Shown piece after piece: positions 29,400 to 39,822 of a stretch of DNA of 64,000 bases. The stretch spans positions 1 through 64,000 of the forward strand of contig CAXAMN010026761.1 of the NCBI GenBank assembly GCA_963970005.1, written 5' to 3'. The notes beneath the pieces were generated by a model. The model made no database searches, had not been told where the DNA came from, and worked only from the letters and a program-made list of their open reading frames with translations. Numbering within the stretch: position 1 is the first letter of the stretch; every line of letters begins with the position of its first letter. Both the position numbers and the translations under genes were made by a program. Origin of the DNA: Durusdinium trenchii (lineage: Eukaryota; Sar; Dinophyceae; Suessiales; Symbiodiniaceae).

Positions 29400-30340
29400 G
29401 GTGCGTCAATCGATGATTGAGTGACGCCACCGACCCAAGAGTACAAAGGCCACATGTTGTGTCTATGCCACATACATCCCTTGCAATACTTTGCAGGCGT
29501 TTGCAAGGTCCCAATCTATGAAAACACTGGAGAGTCATACTGCACTTGCCTTCGATCGTCCTTGCCTTCTGTGGAACAAAAAAAGCTCCAGGTGATCTAT
29601 GTGGCACTTGAAGGCCATTGACATGAATGCTGAAATGCCATGCTACTTCTATATTGTTTTGTTTTATGGTTCTTTTCACACCGACATCTCATTTGTCAAA
29701 CTTAAGACACTACATGCAACCCATTGTTTGCCCCAATTAAGCACTACCCCAGCCAAATATGTGGCAAAGGAGGGGACCATATAACTGTCAAGCAACGAAT
29801 CAAGGTGTGATAGGTTGGCCATCCAAGTTTCTTGGCACCAAAATGACAGGAGCTTACAACTGAGGTGGGAACCATGACCACAGCTGCTCGCGCAAGCCAG
29901 GGCAAGGCCGCCTTGCCATGTCTGGCCTCAGCCAATTAAGAGAGATATGGCTCTGAGACTGGCTCTGAGGAAAAAGAAAGCCGAGTGAAAATACACATGA
30001 CGACCTACCCTCTCAATCTGCACTGACCCCCGCGCTGGCAATCATGATGTGTTGGGAATATCTTCTCCACACGTGCCAAAACCTACAAAAACCCACGCAA
30101 GCCATGGGCAACCGATGAGAAACGCATGGGTTTAACTTGTCCCATGAGGTCCAACCCCCCCTGTCATTGAGGACTTGAACCAATAAACCGTGTATTTTGT
30201 GCGCATCCTTTAATGGATTCCCACGGTTGAGGTATGGCCATTGATTAAACTACGCACAATATCACGCAATAGTTCTTTCATACATATACATAGACACTAT
30301 GTTCAATCGATACATCTCCGACAAGCAATGTGCTGTTTCC
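29400..30340. other. no gene seen
   Basis: Intronic or intergenic sequence without coding bias on either strand. Several short + frames exist but are A/T-ending and lack splice pairs. Confidence 0.5.
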
Positions 30341-30349
30341 GGTCAACAC

Positions 30350-30434
30350 GGAAAGTTCCGGCGAAACACTGGGTATACGATCTGTGCATGTGCGCCCTGC
30401 GTATCAACATGTGGAGCCATCCCAAGCACTAGGA
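30350..30434 (-). CDS. exon (phase-linked to 29169-29378)
   Basis: After CAGCAAGAGAAG (enters with 2 bases) it reads LVLGMAPHVDTQGAHAQIV then YPVFRRNF, and leaves with 2 bases at TCC|GTGTTG. Two + strand frames also cross it. Confidence 0.6.
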
Positions 30435-30686
30435 CTTCTCTTGCTGGGGACAACACGAACCACCCAAGCAAAGGTAACCCTTAGTTTATCCTGTTTATTC
30501 TCAGAACTTCTTTATGAATAGGTGTGACAAGTGAAACAAATTGTTTAGTTTACTTAATATATAAGGTTCTCTGGAATGCAATCTATACCCCTCACTCAAA
30601 GGCTCAAACGGACGATGCGATCCCGGTTCCAGTTCAAAAAACCAAACCCATCTGATCTGGACCCTCAGAGGGTGCGGTGATCAAAC

Positions 30687-30919
30687 CTCTCTGGCAAACA
30701 AAAGAATGACCATGCCGAATGCTTCCTCCAAAGTCCAATTCACTGGGCACCGGGGTTTTCCTGGTCCGGACATGACCCGAACCAAGAAACAGCTACGACT
30801 GGCTCCCCCCATAACACACCCATCGGTCGAACAACGGAGAGGGTCGCGTTCGGCGTGCGACGAACACTGGCTCGCCCCGACAAGAAACGCCGAATCGCCC
30901 CGGGTCGACGGTGCCACAT
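30687..30919 (-). CDS. internal exon, 77 codons (chain 33.36-30.69 kb)
   Basis: After CATGCACGAGAG (enters with 2 bases) it reads VAPSTRGDSAFLVGASQC, then GGASRSCFLVRVMSGPG and NWTLEEAFGMVILLFARE, ending in phase 0 at GAG|GTTTGA. It is Cys-rich, with seven cysteines by eye. No family recognised. Confidence 0.8.
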
Positions 30920-30999
30920 CTCTCGTGCATGGTGGAAAAAGGATGAAGACCACCGTTGTGGACCGCCGGATGTTCTCTTTTCGAGTTCCATCATTAAGG

Positions 31000-31880
31000 T
31001 GAAACTTCTGCTTGTAGACATGCTCTATGATTTTTGATGGATTTTATTTGCAATCGAGTGGGTAAGGGGCGCGTTTCCACCTCTTGTGTCATCTATGTCA
31101 TGAAAACGCCTTTTGCACGGGCCGGGTACATCAAATGCCCCATTGTCAGGATGGTTCTTCATATTTTCCATCTACCATTGCCTTTGTCTGCATTTGTGTA
31201 GGCCATTTGGTTGCTGATTTAGTGTTGCGGCGCATGTCCAATTCCAACAGGATTCATCCTTGTTCTTGAGTGCTGATATGTTGTGCAGCATGTTGCCCTG
31301 AAACACACCGATGCCTCGCACCGTCTGAGACGGGAACCCCAAAACGTCGCAGTGGCATGGCGCCTAGCGTATGTCCCGAGAGGTGGCAGAACAGGTGAGG
31401 AAGATCATGACAAAACAGTTAGAGCCTACCTGAGTGGTACCGGGTTTCTTCATGTTCACTCCACATTGAAATGATCAATCTGGAAGGGGGAAGTGGGATA
31501 ACAATAAACACGTCGGGAGTGTACCTATAAATACTGTACATATGATGGAATCACACCCAATGTGAAAGGCAAACACGATAAGCTGTGCAGCCCAGGCCCA
31601 TCTTTTGACCCAGGTACTCCCCATTTAGGGAGTTGGAGTGGGCCCGAGATGTGGCACCAGGCGAACTGTAAAACCGCCAGCAACGACCAATGCTGATGCC
31701 CATAGATTTCAACTCGGAAACAAGTGGTGCTAGCTAGCCAAGACGGGAAGGTTTGGGAGCTCAAAGAAGTTGAAGTCACAAATAAAACACAAAAAAAAGG
31801 GTGCCACAGACTATGTTTCTGCATTGTGGTCTTCTGCATAGAGCGTCCTGAAATTAGGTGCTTGACCGACTCGTTTCAAG
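31000..31880. other. no confident exon
   Basis: Long intron between the exons at 32091 and 30919. Frames near 31560-31830 (both strands) are open but lack splice pairs. Confidence 0.45.
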
Positions 31881-31891
31881 GGTCCACCTAT

Positions 31892-31983
31892 AATGTAGAC
31901 ATATACTCTTGATAAATACACCCCCCATATGAAGAGGATGTTCAATTCAAAAGGAGGAGTGTATTAATCAAGAGTCTACATTA
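31892..31983. mobile_element. family F element
   Basis: AATGTAGACATATACTCTTG ATAAATACACCCC and GGAGGAGTGTATTAATCAAG AGTCTACATT are terminal inverted repeats about 90 bp apart. Just beyond, AAAATCCTGAATTCTG is duplicated at about 31997 and 32068. Confidence 0.8.
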
Positions 31984-32090
31984 GATTAATCCACTCATAA
32001 AATCCTGAATTCTGAAAAATTCCTAATCTAAAAATTTGGTGAAGAGTCTACATTGAAGAGGACGTTCATAAAATCCTGAATTCTGTCCAC

Positions 32091-32166
32091 CTTCACCGAC
32101 TCGTTTCATCCCTCCGTCCGTTCGCACCGTGCGGAACTCGCACCGTGCGCCTGTGTCCGCATCCAC
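32091..32166 (-). CDS. internal exon (chain 33.36-30.69 kb)
   Basis: A phase 0 start after ACCGGTCTCAG reads VDADTGARCEFRTVRT then DGGMKRVGE, leaving with 1 base at GAAG|GTGGAC. The phase matches both neighbours. Confidence 0.8.
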
Positions 32167-32884
32167 CTGAGACCGGTGAACCATCGGACGAATCGTGCAA
32201 AACAACCTGTAGCGATGCTCCAAGGGTACTTGGAGGGTCTATAGGTATGGCGGTGTGATATGGTCCTAGATCAAACGCATTCCAGGTGTTGTGTCCGATT
32301 CTTTATCACTACATGTATAGACTGTGTGTAACATTAGAAAATGGGACATGACTGACATGACATCAAAAACCAGGTAAGACTGGGGCCCCTTATTCCAAAA
32401 GTACTTTCGCGGGTCGGACTGTGAACAGGCACATACGAATTTGAGGCCAGCAATGGCTGGGCAGATCTTGAAAACAAAGAAATTGTAGACATGGGGTCCT
32501 TAGTCTACTAGAAGCCTTGAGGTTTGAAGGAGCTGTAGGGCCTTTCGGTTACACACAGTTTTCCATCCCTTCTGTCCGGCATTCAGACACGGCCGATGAC
32601 ATGATGGCACTTCTATGCTATTTCTCTTGTATCTGGTCGTTTATAGTGGATGTGTTGTATCAAAGTTACATCGTTGTGTTTGTCTCAGAAGCAAAGGAGA
32701 ATGCCACAAAGCACTGAAACCATAATAACAAAGGAACCATGTGACTGATGAACGTCATGCTGAATACTTAACACAGGTGGCCACAACAATCACCTTCGGA
32801 TTCAGAACTACCTTCACTCGGACAAAGCTGCAACCAAGTCTCTGCCCTGATCAAAGATGCCATTGCTGACGTGACCGGTCACAC

Positions 32885-32964
32885 CTTAGCCTTAGCACCT
32901 TCCCCCGCCGCGCTGACGATGGAGCTGCGGTCGAAGATGATGGGTCTGCTTGAATGCACAAACT
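32885..32964 (-). CDS. internal exon (chain 33.36-30.69 kb)
   Basis: Enters with 2 bases after TTTGGGTAAAG and reads FVHSSRPIIFDRSSIVS then AAGEGAKAK, ending in phase 0 at AAG|GTGTGA. Codons are nearly all C/G-ending. The acceptor is a few bases from the end of the family C element at 32970-33065. Confidence 0.8.
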
Positions 32965-32969
32965 CTTTA

Positions 32970-33065
32970 CCCAAACGCTCCAAACATCCCTTGGGCACTC
33001 AAAATCTAAGGGGTTTGAGGGTCCGGACCCCTGACCCGAGAGGAGAGGTCCGGCCCATACTGAAT
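32970..33065. mobile_element. family C element filling an intron
   Basis: CCCAAACGCTCCAAACATCC CTTGGG..GAGGGTCCGGACCCC TGACCCG..GGTCCGGCCC, a palindrome-rich element related to 46350-46437 and 23400-23515. It makes up about two thirds of the 142-bp intron 32965-33106 and ends next to the acceptor, as introners do. Confidence 0.85.
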
Positions 33066-33106
33066 GCAGGGTGCAAACTTCGCGTCTGGGTAGAAGCCAA
33101 AAACAC

Positions 33107-33357
33107 CACCCATCCACCGTATGAACTCATGAGGCCGCATCACCGCATCACTTGTAAATGTCCAAATGATTCCTCTGCAACTGGAGGCTTGACCAAGCTG
33201 GAATACCCAACCACCAGTGTTCTGGGTCGTCAGTGCCATCTTCAACTCAATGTGGCGCAAACATCCTATAAACGCGCCATGGCATGGCAAAGCACTAAGG
33301 ATCTCAAAGGATCGGTTTCGGATCCCAAAGATCCTGTCATTGGGAACCAGGACGAAC
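33107..33357 (-). CDS. internal exon, 83 codons (chain 33.36-30.69 kb)
   Basis: After ATAAAGAAACAG (enters with 1 base) it reads FVLVPNDRIFGIRNRSFEIL, then GCLRHIELKMALTTQNTGGW and SDAVMRPHEFIRWMG. It leaves with 1 base at GGTG|GTGTTT, which matches the next exon. A second donor (TTCA|GTATGG) lies 43 bp further but gives the wrong phase. Confidence 0.8.
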
Positions 33358-33698
33358 CTGTTTCTTTATGTCTTTTTGGTCGAACTGGAACCACGCAATG
33401 TTACAATACGGCCTATAGATAGTGGTTTGCCGCTATATTAGATATCGTTTCAACATGTAAATGCCTTGGAGGAACAACATGGGTCGCCCTTCAATCAAAG
33501 ATTACTTTGAAACAAGGAAGGGTCTCAATTAATTGATCATCTGCAATCTTGGTTGTTGAACATGAGAAATCCCGGAACAATGGATTTTGGCCAATATGGT
33601 TCCTGAGACACACCCCCACAAGTGCAAAGACCGCTGGAGGATAGTTTTCCTCTACATTCCCATGGCCAACGATGACTTTCATGATTCTATTGTATTAT

Positions 33699-33788
33699 CC
33701 CTAGGGCTCCAACCATATCCTCAGAAGTTGGTTAGACCCCCCAAACCCACCCCAACCACCTTCTCAGGAGCTAGTTGGAGCCCTAGGG
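33699..33788. mobile_element. family A element, copy 3 (reverse)
   Basis: CCCTAGGGCTCCAACCATATC ..GAGCTAGTTGGAGCCCTAGGG, the reverse orientation of copies 1 and 2. It is flanked by TAT on the left and, after one extra G, TAT on the right. Confidence 0.9.
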
Positions 33789-34149
33789 GTATAAAAACAC
33801 ATATGTCACATATGTTGTGCCCTATATTTTGCAGATTCCCTTCGATCTTCCATGATTTTTCCCAAGCCGACACAGTGCTCAGGTAACAGTCGAAGTTGGA
33901 ATTTCAGAGGCGACCCTGATGGTTGAAAGCAAGAATCATTGTGTTTAGGCGGTGATTCCCTTTCACTGAGATCTACCACCATGTTTCTTGATCCGTTCGC
34001 TCACTTCTGGATCTTCTCGAACTTCTGCTCCAGCCTCCTATTGACAACTTCCACAATCAAGGATTGTGTCTATTAGTCTATAGATTGTGTCTATTAACTT
34101 CCTCCTATTGTCGACTATTGATTGAGTCTATTCAAGGATGACAAATCAA

Positions 34150-34300
34150 CGTCGACGAAGGCCCACCGCCCACGACCTCACGCCTTTTCTTGCGCCGCGC
34201 AGAAGCACACGGCGTGGATCGAGCGTGGGTCGAGGTGGCGACCATGCGACCAGTGAAGGCATGAGGTTCTCTGAACAAAGCAGCCACCATGTGGATCCGA
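34150..34300 (-). CDS. possible exon
   Basis: The minus frame reads IHMVAALFREPHAFTGRM then ASARRKKRREVVGGGPSST. It is G/C-rich and basic, but splice boundaries are not clear and another frame is open. Confidence 0.35.
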
Positions 34301-34424
34301 ACAACACACCTGAATCTGGTTCCCATCTGTCAACCAAGTGGACGTGGTTCAGAAAAGACTGTTTACTTTGAGGGCGATTTGGAAGAAGGCATGGCACATG
34401 TATTGACCAAGCCTGGTATGTGTT

Positions 34425-34770
34425 CTGATGTCCTTGCCATCTTTTCTTGCATTCTGTCTGGCATATCTTCTGGCGCCCTTTCTGGATATCTTTTGACATC
34501 CTTTGTGGGAATCTATCTGGCATATCTTCTGGTAATTCTATCCGGCATACAGTGTGGCATTTTAAATTTTAACTGGCACATCTTTTAACATCCTTTCTGG
34601 CATATCTTCTGAAATTCTATCTGGCAAAATCTGGTATATCTTCTGACTGGCATTCTATTTGGCAAATGTTCTGGCATTCTATCTGGCATATCTTCTGACA
34701 TCCGTTCTGGCATTTAGTCTCACTTTCTACCCGCATATCTTGTGGCATTTTCTATCTGGCATATCTTCTG
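34425..34770. repeat. degenerate tandem repeat, TCTGGCATATCTTCTG unit
   Basis: Some 15-18 imperfect copies of a roughly 20-bp unit (TCTGGCATATCTTCTGACATCC with variants). There are no conserved spacers, so it is not a CRISPR array. Confidence 0.9.
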
Positions 34771-34905
34771 AAATTTTGCGTCGGCGCTCTCCATGATGTG
34801 CAGGTCTGTGCGTGCCCAAACAGACCTGGCGCTCTCTATGGTGTGCGGGAGTGCGAATGAAGGAAGGAAGCAAGGAACTGGAAAACAGGTTCTGTAGTAG
34901 GACCA

Positions 34906-34978
34906 TCCAATGAGTGTCCAATGGAGATCCTCCAGTAGTCTAGAGGCTTCCATTAGACATCCATTGGACGGTCCAGCG
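34906..34978. mobile_element. family H element, copy 2
   Basis: GACCATCCAATGAGTGTCCA ATGGAGATCC and GGCTTCCATTAGACATCCAT TGGACGGTCC are inverted ends around a short core. Compare 14836-14906. Confidence 0.75.
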
Positions 34979-35031
34979 GTCCAGCGGGGTTGATTTTGTC
35001 TTGTATAGGCTTAGAATGTGTTAGATGTCAC

Positions 35032-35143
35032 CTGATGCTTGAGTTGTGAATGGGGAGATCGATTTTCGCAGTATCAAGCCATGGCCCCAACGTCTGGTAT
35101 TGCTGGGGGTGTTTGACGGTCTCCCTTTCCTTTGTATATCAAT
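35032..35143 (-). CDS. internal exon
   Basis: A phase 0 start after ACCACCCACTTCCAG reads IDIQRKGRPSNTPSNTRRW then GLILRKSISPFTTQAS, leaving with 1 base at TCAG|GTGACA. The acceptor is strong and the segment basic. A + strand frame overlaps. Confidence 0.65.
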
Positions 35144-35149
35144 CTGGAA

Positions 35150-36200
35150 GTGGGTGGTTAAGCTGGCATATAGACCAAGAAACTTAGTTCCAGAAGTCTC
35201 TAGCGAGCAAACGATTAGATTAGAAATCCTAATTCTTGTATTGTGTTTGTTTCTGTTTCTCTCTCTCTCTCTATCTTCCACTCTAAACTATCTAGATTGA
35301 GGTAGGCGGCTAGGGGTTCACTGCAAGATTGCATATTTCTGCTAGGTGCCGAACAGTAGCCAGTGTTATCTTAAGCATTGCCCGGATGAGCCATCATTTT
35401 TGCTGTGCTGTGTCAATTTTCCATGTTCTTTTCCTTCCTGTCCTGCTCTTCCCCCGGTGGGATCTTCTTTCCTCTCCTTTGCTTCCTCTTTTGTACTGTT
35501 CATCTCTTCGATTTGATAGCCTTGCCTTTGTATATATAACTCCTTTCCATTCCCTTCCTCCCCCGCTCCTCAGTCTGTGGCCTTTCAATGATGTAAAAAA
35601 GTTCAGATTGAGGTAGGAAGTCTGTGTTTGTACTTTCCCGATTCCTTGATGCTCTGGCCTTTATGTCTGTTGTGCTATCTTATGCCCCTATCCCAAATAG
35701 ATTCCAGGCCGGTACATGGCATAATGCCATAGTTTTACTTGAGCATCTTGTAGCTACCCCCATGTCTGAGGAGCCTACTGACATGCATTGATTGAGTGCA
35801 ATTGTATTTCCCAATTCCATATATATATATACATATGTAGGGGAATCAAAGTCACTTGAAATGCTCATACCCACAGGGCACTTGGTGAAAGAGTGTTACT
35901 TTGTCGCCAAGCGAACATGGCACCCAATATATCGACTTAAAGCTGTCTTAGAAAGCCAATATGGTGGTGGTGTGGTTCCCTTATTGTATCTTGGAGTGAC
36001 AATGATCTATATTATTGCTTATCCGCCACAAGAATATTGAATAAACATTAACAAATCATAGAAAGGGGAGGCCAAGAACAACCAAGTGAAACCTGCATGA
36101 ACACCTTATTCCAGAGTCCAAAGTGGGATCAACACCCGCCTTCTTGGATCTTATCTTGCCTACAACAAATTTAGTTTATCTTGATCTACGAGCTAGTCAC
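35150..36200. other. no confident gene
   Basis: T/C-rich tracts (35255-35275, 35400-35570) and a (TA)n at 35818-35830. A + strand frame at 35850-36040 (YFVAKRTWHPIYRLKAV) looks protein-like but has no splice support and opposes the general direction. Confidence 0.45.
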
Positions 36201-36235
36201 TAGTCTGGTCTGCATGTTCTATCCGTGCTCTGAAC

Positions 36236-36375
36236 GACTGCCTTCGCAACTTCGGCGAAACACAGCGCGTCCATCGGTCGTGTGCCCACATTTTGGAGCA
36301 CAACTCGCTCGGGCCAGGCATGGCCAGGCACGGCCATGCGCCGTTTCAGGACAGGGCATGAACACCGCCGTTTGA
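36236..36375 (-). CDS. probable exon, frame uncertain
   Basis: After ACATGACTTGAG the best-biased frame reads MAVPGHAWPERVVLQNV then PMDALCFAEVAKAVVQS. A second frame (one base in), which fits the phase of 36616, ends at a TAG near 36,220. The donor is unclear. Confidence 0.55.
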
Positions 36376-36615
36376 CTCAAGTCATGTCAAAATGCTGTTT
36401 GCAGCTCATTACGTTACGTATATTACGGTTGAGGGTTGAGTTGTTCATGACACCATGAGGGGCCTCAAGAGATTCGCTCTTGAACACATGGCTCTGACAA
36501 TCGTGGAATCAAGCACACCATGTATATATTATCATTATTTATCTAAATTTACCTCGAGAGCTCCTTTGGGTGATGTTCATCCCAGGCGAAATGGGGGTGA
36601 GACATCGGTCGTCAC

Positions 36616-36696
36616 ATGTCCTGCTGAATCTCTTCGAGCCTCGGTGGCTCGACCGGCCCGTCCGGTCCCAGCTGTCTCTCGAGGTTGTCGCGAGGG
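36616..36696 (-). CDS. exon of the 39.4 kb gene
   Basis: After GTCCAAACAAAG (enters with 1 base) it reads PRDNLERQLGPDGPVEPPR then LEEIQQD, leaving with 2 bases at ACAT|GTGACG. G/C third positions, acidic and Pro-rich. The phase fits 37240 or 37634. Confidence 0.75.
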
Positions 36697-36929
36697 CTTT
36701 GTTTGGACCACCAGTACGGGGTCCCAGAAGGGTTTTGGTGATAGGTGTGTAAGGAATGGCCTGAAACCGCAAAAGAGAACTGAACAATTAAGCAAACTTC
36801 TCCCCCACGCCGCCCACAAGGATTCCTTTCTTGTCAATATATAGGTACGAAGGCGAATTAAGAGTGGCCTAGTGCCAAACCCTCTCCAGTGTGCCAGATC
36901 ACATCATTCTCCACGCCCCAAAACCTACC

Positions 36930-37037
36930 CCTAGCTAGCTAGTAGCTTCTTGTTACTAGTAACTAATAATGCCAGGAGCTACTAGTAGCGATGCCCTTGC
37001 TCCTAGTAGCAATGCCTTTTGTTACTAGTAGCTTCTC
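36930..37037. repeat. family D repeat, copy 3
   Basis: TAGCTAGCTAGTAGCTTCTT GTTACTAGTAAC, then AGCTACTAGTAGCGATGCCC TTGCTCCTAGTAGCAATGCC. Intronic in the 39.4 kb gene model. Confidence 0.8.
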
Positions 37038-37239
37038 CTAAGCCTGAACTGCCTTGCAACTGTCAGATTCGCCAGAAACAACTGTCCAGTCGACTGTACG
37101 CTGGAAAGCTGAAGATCTTGTGATTCGCGGGGTCCTGGGCCACGCAGTAAGTATATAGTGGCTTGGGCCGGCTTGGGGCACCACCCATGGAGCTGTCTCG
37201 ACCAAGTCACGGATGGATGTCTCCCTTGTATCGACCCAC

Positions 37240-37317
37240 AGAAGGGAACGGCTCCAGCTTGCCAGTGTGTGTGGCCTAGCCAAGGCTTGAGCCGGCAGTG
37301 TGTAGGGCGTGGCGGAC
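37240..37317 (-). CDS. possible exon of the 39.4 kb gene
   Basis: A strong acceptor (CATCTCACCCAG) precedes, entering with 1 base, SATPYTLPAQALARPHTLAS, and it leaves with 2 bases at TTCT|GTGGGT. The phase is compatible with both neighbours, but another frame is equally open. Confidence 0.5.
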
Positions 37318-37633
37318 CTGGGTGAGATGGTCCAACAAAAATCCCAGGTGCTTCGATCAGTACACATCTATGTACAGAGAGAACAATGCGAACGATACTA
37401 TGCAAACAGGGCGAATCTACAACGGCATGGTGTTCGCTCATGACGGCAGCTTTGGTTCTTGATCTTTCAAGCACCACTGGATTCCATGCGGCTCTCGTGT
37501 CACTGGTGCCATGTTCCTTCCTGATCGATTGCTTTTGTTGATGCTAACTGGATCCCTTCAAAGTATCCTAGAAAAAGTGACACGACCCATAAAACATCCT
37601 AAAACAGCTACTTCCAGGGACGAAAAGACGTAC

Positions 37634-37852
37634 CCTTTATTGTCAAACCACCCGGGCCGTCCCGGGTCGACTTCCTCCCACCGGTCCATGGGACCTGACT
37701 CCCGAGGCGAGCGAGGCGAGGCGAGGCTTGCGCCTGGTCCAGGAAGTGGCTGGTGAGCGGCATCATGAAATTCTCCGAGGCCTGGTTTCATGGTGACCGT
37801 GGTGAGGCGGTGGAGGACTTCCCGTCCTTTGAAGTCGATGTCATGTCGAGAG
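37634..37852 (-). CDS. exon of the 39.4 kb gene, 72 codons
   Basis: After AGCTCATAAG (enters with 1 base) it reads SRHDIDFKGREVLHRLTTV then TMKPGLGEFHDAAHQPL and MDRWEEVDPGRPGWF, and leaves with 2 bases at AAAGG|GTACGT. G/C third positions are strong and the phase joins 38464. Function unknown. Confidence 0.8.
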
Positions 37853-38032
37853 CTTATGAGCTGATGACTTGGAATATGAGTTCGAAACCAACATCTGCAG
37901 TATAGAGACTTTGAGGTGGCAAAGGGAATCAGCATGGATCGGCTAGGCTGAAACTACCTGTAGTGGTGGATGGGAAAAAGGAACCTCCACTTTCAATGTC
38001 AAGAACCCTTAAAACATCTTAAAAACCCAGAC

Positions 38033-38115
38033 CATCCATGTATGGAATAGTTACATTATCATCATTTGCCCAACTTGTGACCCATCCATGGCGTAACTAT
38101 TCCAGTCCGCATGGA
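38033..38115. repeat. inverted-repeat element in an intron
   Basis: GACCATCCATGTATGGAATA GTTAC and GTAACTATTCCAGTCCGCAT GGATGGTC are terminal inverted repeats about 80 bp apart, within the intron between 38464 and 37852. Confidence 0.85.
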
Positions 38116-38463
38116 TGGTCGACCGAGGGTCTCGTGTATATATTTATAACTCGTAGTTGAACGTTTATCTTCCATATCAGCTGGAGGATGTCCAAAAAGA
38201 CTTCAGGTTCTGCTAGCCAAAAATCTCACACAATGAGACCATATATTAGTATATTATATAGGATATTTTAGACACTATAGGACCATAGCTAAGCATTCTT
38301 TCAAGCTCCCGACCATCTTCTCGTAAAGGCCGCGATTGTAGGCACACTCCTGCCATCGTGGCCGGTGCGGAACTGATTTGACAAGTGGTTTCATCTGGAC
38401 TCAGTCCTTTGGTGGAGTCAAGTGTCCCAGATCAGGAGGGTACTTTGGCCATCGATGACTCAC

Positions 38464-38605
38464 CGATAACGTTTAGAGTTGAGACGCGCTTGGTGTCGCA
38501 AAAGTTCATAGCGGTGCTCCACACATGGAAGTATGGAGTGTGAATACAAATACAGAAGGAACCATGGAAGCGCCACATGATTGGGGTCTTGAAAGGTGTG
38601 AGGAC
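38464..38605 (-). CDS. exon of the 39.4 kb gene
   Basis: After AACCCTCATAAG (enters with 2 bases) it reads PHTFQDPNHVALPWFLLYL then CVEHRYELLRHQARLNS, leaving with 2 bases at ATCG|GTGAGT, a consensus donor. A second frame (FCDTKRVSTLNVI) is open, but only this one continues 38650. The implied intron is just 44 bp. Confidence 0.7.
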
Positions 38606-38649
38606 CTTATGAGGGTTTGGGGAATGTATCAAAGGAACAGTTCCTCAAC

Positions 38650-38906
38650 ATGCGTTGGTCATGGCTCCCCTCAATGCATCTTGGGTGTGGGTCTTGAGCC
38701 AAAGCCACATGATAATACCTTGCTGTAGAGCATCTCTAGATGCGACACAAAGTATGATGCTGATCCAATGTCCTCCTTCAGCTAAACCGCGATCCCAAGG
38801 CATCCCAAACGATGGGTTCAAAATGAAAAACACATAGTCTATCATATTCTTATCAGGCGATTCACTTCCTAAGCGAGTCATCAACATCTGACCGAAACCA
38901 GGCGTG
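38650..38906 (-). CDS. exon of the 39.4 kb gene, 85 codons
   Basis: After CCGTCATTAG (enters with 1 base) it reads TPGFGQMLMTRLGSESP, then YVFFILNPSFGMPWDRGLAE and LQQGIIMWLWLKTHTQ. It leaves with 1 base at GCAT|GTTGAG. Codons are less G/C-biased than elsewhere. It is hydrophobic in parts. No family recognised. Confidence 0.75.
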
Positions 38907-39256
38907 CTAATGACGGGCAAAAATGATGGGCTTCTCTAACCTTGGCAGAAACCAAAATGCTTCCGAACAGCAAACGTCTAAAACGTCTGCACAACGGGCG
39001 TCGGCACAAGGCTTGGAAGGGTGCCGCGTCGGGTGCCGTTGGGTGCCACGTCGGTCGAGACCGACCCCTCTTGGCATGGCAGCGTATGGGGTACACCAGG
39101 TATAGGTTCTTCCGATCCACATCTTCCAATTTAAACAAAAAACATGAATGAGGGACTTGTAGCAATCAACATGCAAATCAATGTTTCAATCATAGTGGGA
39201 ACCATAGACTTAGAACATTTCACCAGCTTCTGGGATAATCCTCATAAACAAGTCAC

Positions 39257-39391
39257 CCCCAAAAATGGCCACTGCCCAGCTTCAGGGCGCTTGGCTCACG
39301 GCGACGTATCCATCCGTCGTCCCTCGTTTCTTCGGCGTTCTCCGTGTCTTCGTCCCCCATCGTTCGTCACCACCGTCCGGTCGGAGGGTGC
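39257..39391 (-). CDS. probable first coding exon, ATG at 39,360
   Basis: After GACTCAACAACAG (a cis or spliced-leader acceptor) there are 31 bases of leader and then ATG GGG GAC GAA. The frame reads MGDEDTENAEETRDDGW then REPSALKLGSGHFW and leaves with 2 bases at GGG|GTGACT. It joins 38906 in phase. The acidic N-terminus shows no signal peptide. Another frame is open here but fits no neighbour. Confidence 0.65.
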
Positions 39392-39822
39392 CTGTTGTTG
39401 AGTCAGTTCAGCTCCAAAGTCTCTAGGGTGGATTCCTGACCGGTTGGGAGACCCCCATGGCGCGCCGGTCTGACCTAGATCGTTAGCTAAGCTGGTCCTA
39501 CAGGTCCAGATCGGCGCTGAGGACATTGGAACTTATGAACTTATGGCCCATGGCCTACCAAGTCCAGTCTGACCCAGGTCCAAACCTGGTCCTGAAAACC
39601 CCCTTCATGAGTAGTGTTTTTGTATGACCAACCAACTCCAGAAAAATGAGGACATTGACCTGTATACAGAGGAATGGTTGATGAATTCTTTTCCAGGAGC
39701 AGTGCATGGGCTCTGCAATACCGCGTGATTCGTTCAGTGTGCTCCGTTCGGAAGCTCACCACCCACCATTAGCTTGTGTTGGTACGACAGTGCTGGGGGC
39801 TTTCTCAGGAAATGAGAGCCAC

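Larger units (their letters stand above)
30687..33357 (-). other. gene model fragment: four phase-linked exons
   Basis: Exons 33107-33357, 32885-32964, 32091-32166 and 30687-30919 join in frame (1+2, 0, 1+2) into about 210 residues with no stop. The first intron is almost entirely a family C element. The product is a Cys-containing protein of unknown family. Confidence 0.75.
36616..39391 (-). other. gene model: start codon plus five phase-linked exons
   Basis: Exons 39257-39391 (ATG 39360), 38650-38906, 38605-38464, 37634-37852, optionally 37240-37317, and 36616-36696 join in frame. The model encodes roughly 270-295 residues before the next, uncertain, exon at 36236-36375. It is a soluble protein with charged ends and a partly hydrophobic middle, of unknown family. 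Introns contain an inverted-repeat element and a family D array. Confidence 0.65.

Noticed and set aside
32871-33422. + strand open frame of 183 codons
   Set aside because: It crosses the family C element and is the antisense shadow of two minus-strand exons with better codon bias and matching phase.
34425-34770. CRISPR-like array
   Set aside because: Units are degenerate and contiguous with no unique spacers, and the sequence is eukaryotic.
38685-38705. Dinoflagellate spliced-leader relic
   Set aside because: The minus strand reads TTTGGCTCAAG, matching only the last 11 bases of the DinoSL sequence as I recall it. It lies inside a coding exon, so chance is likely.
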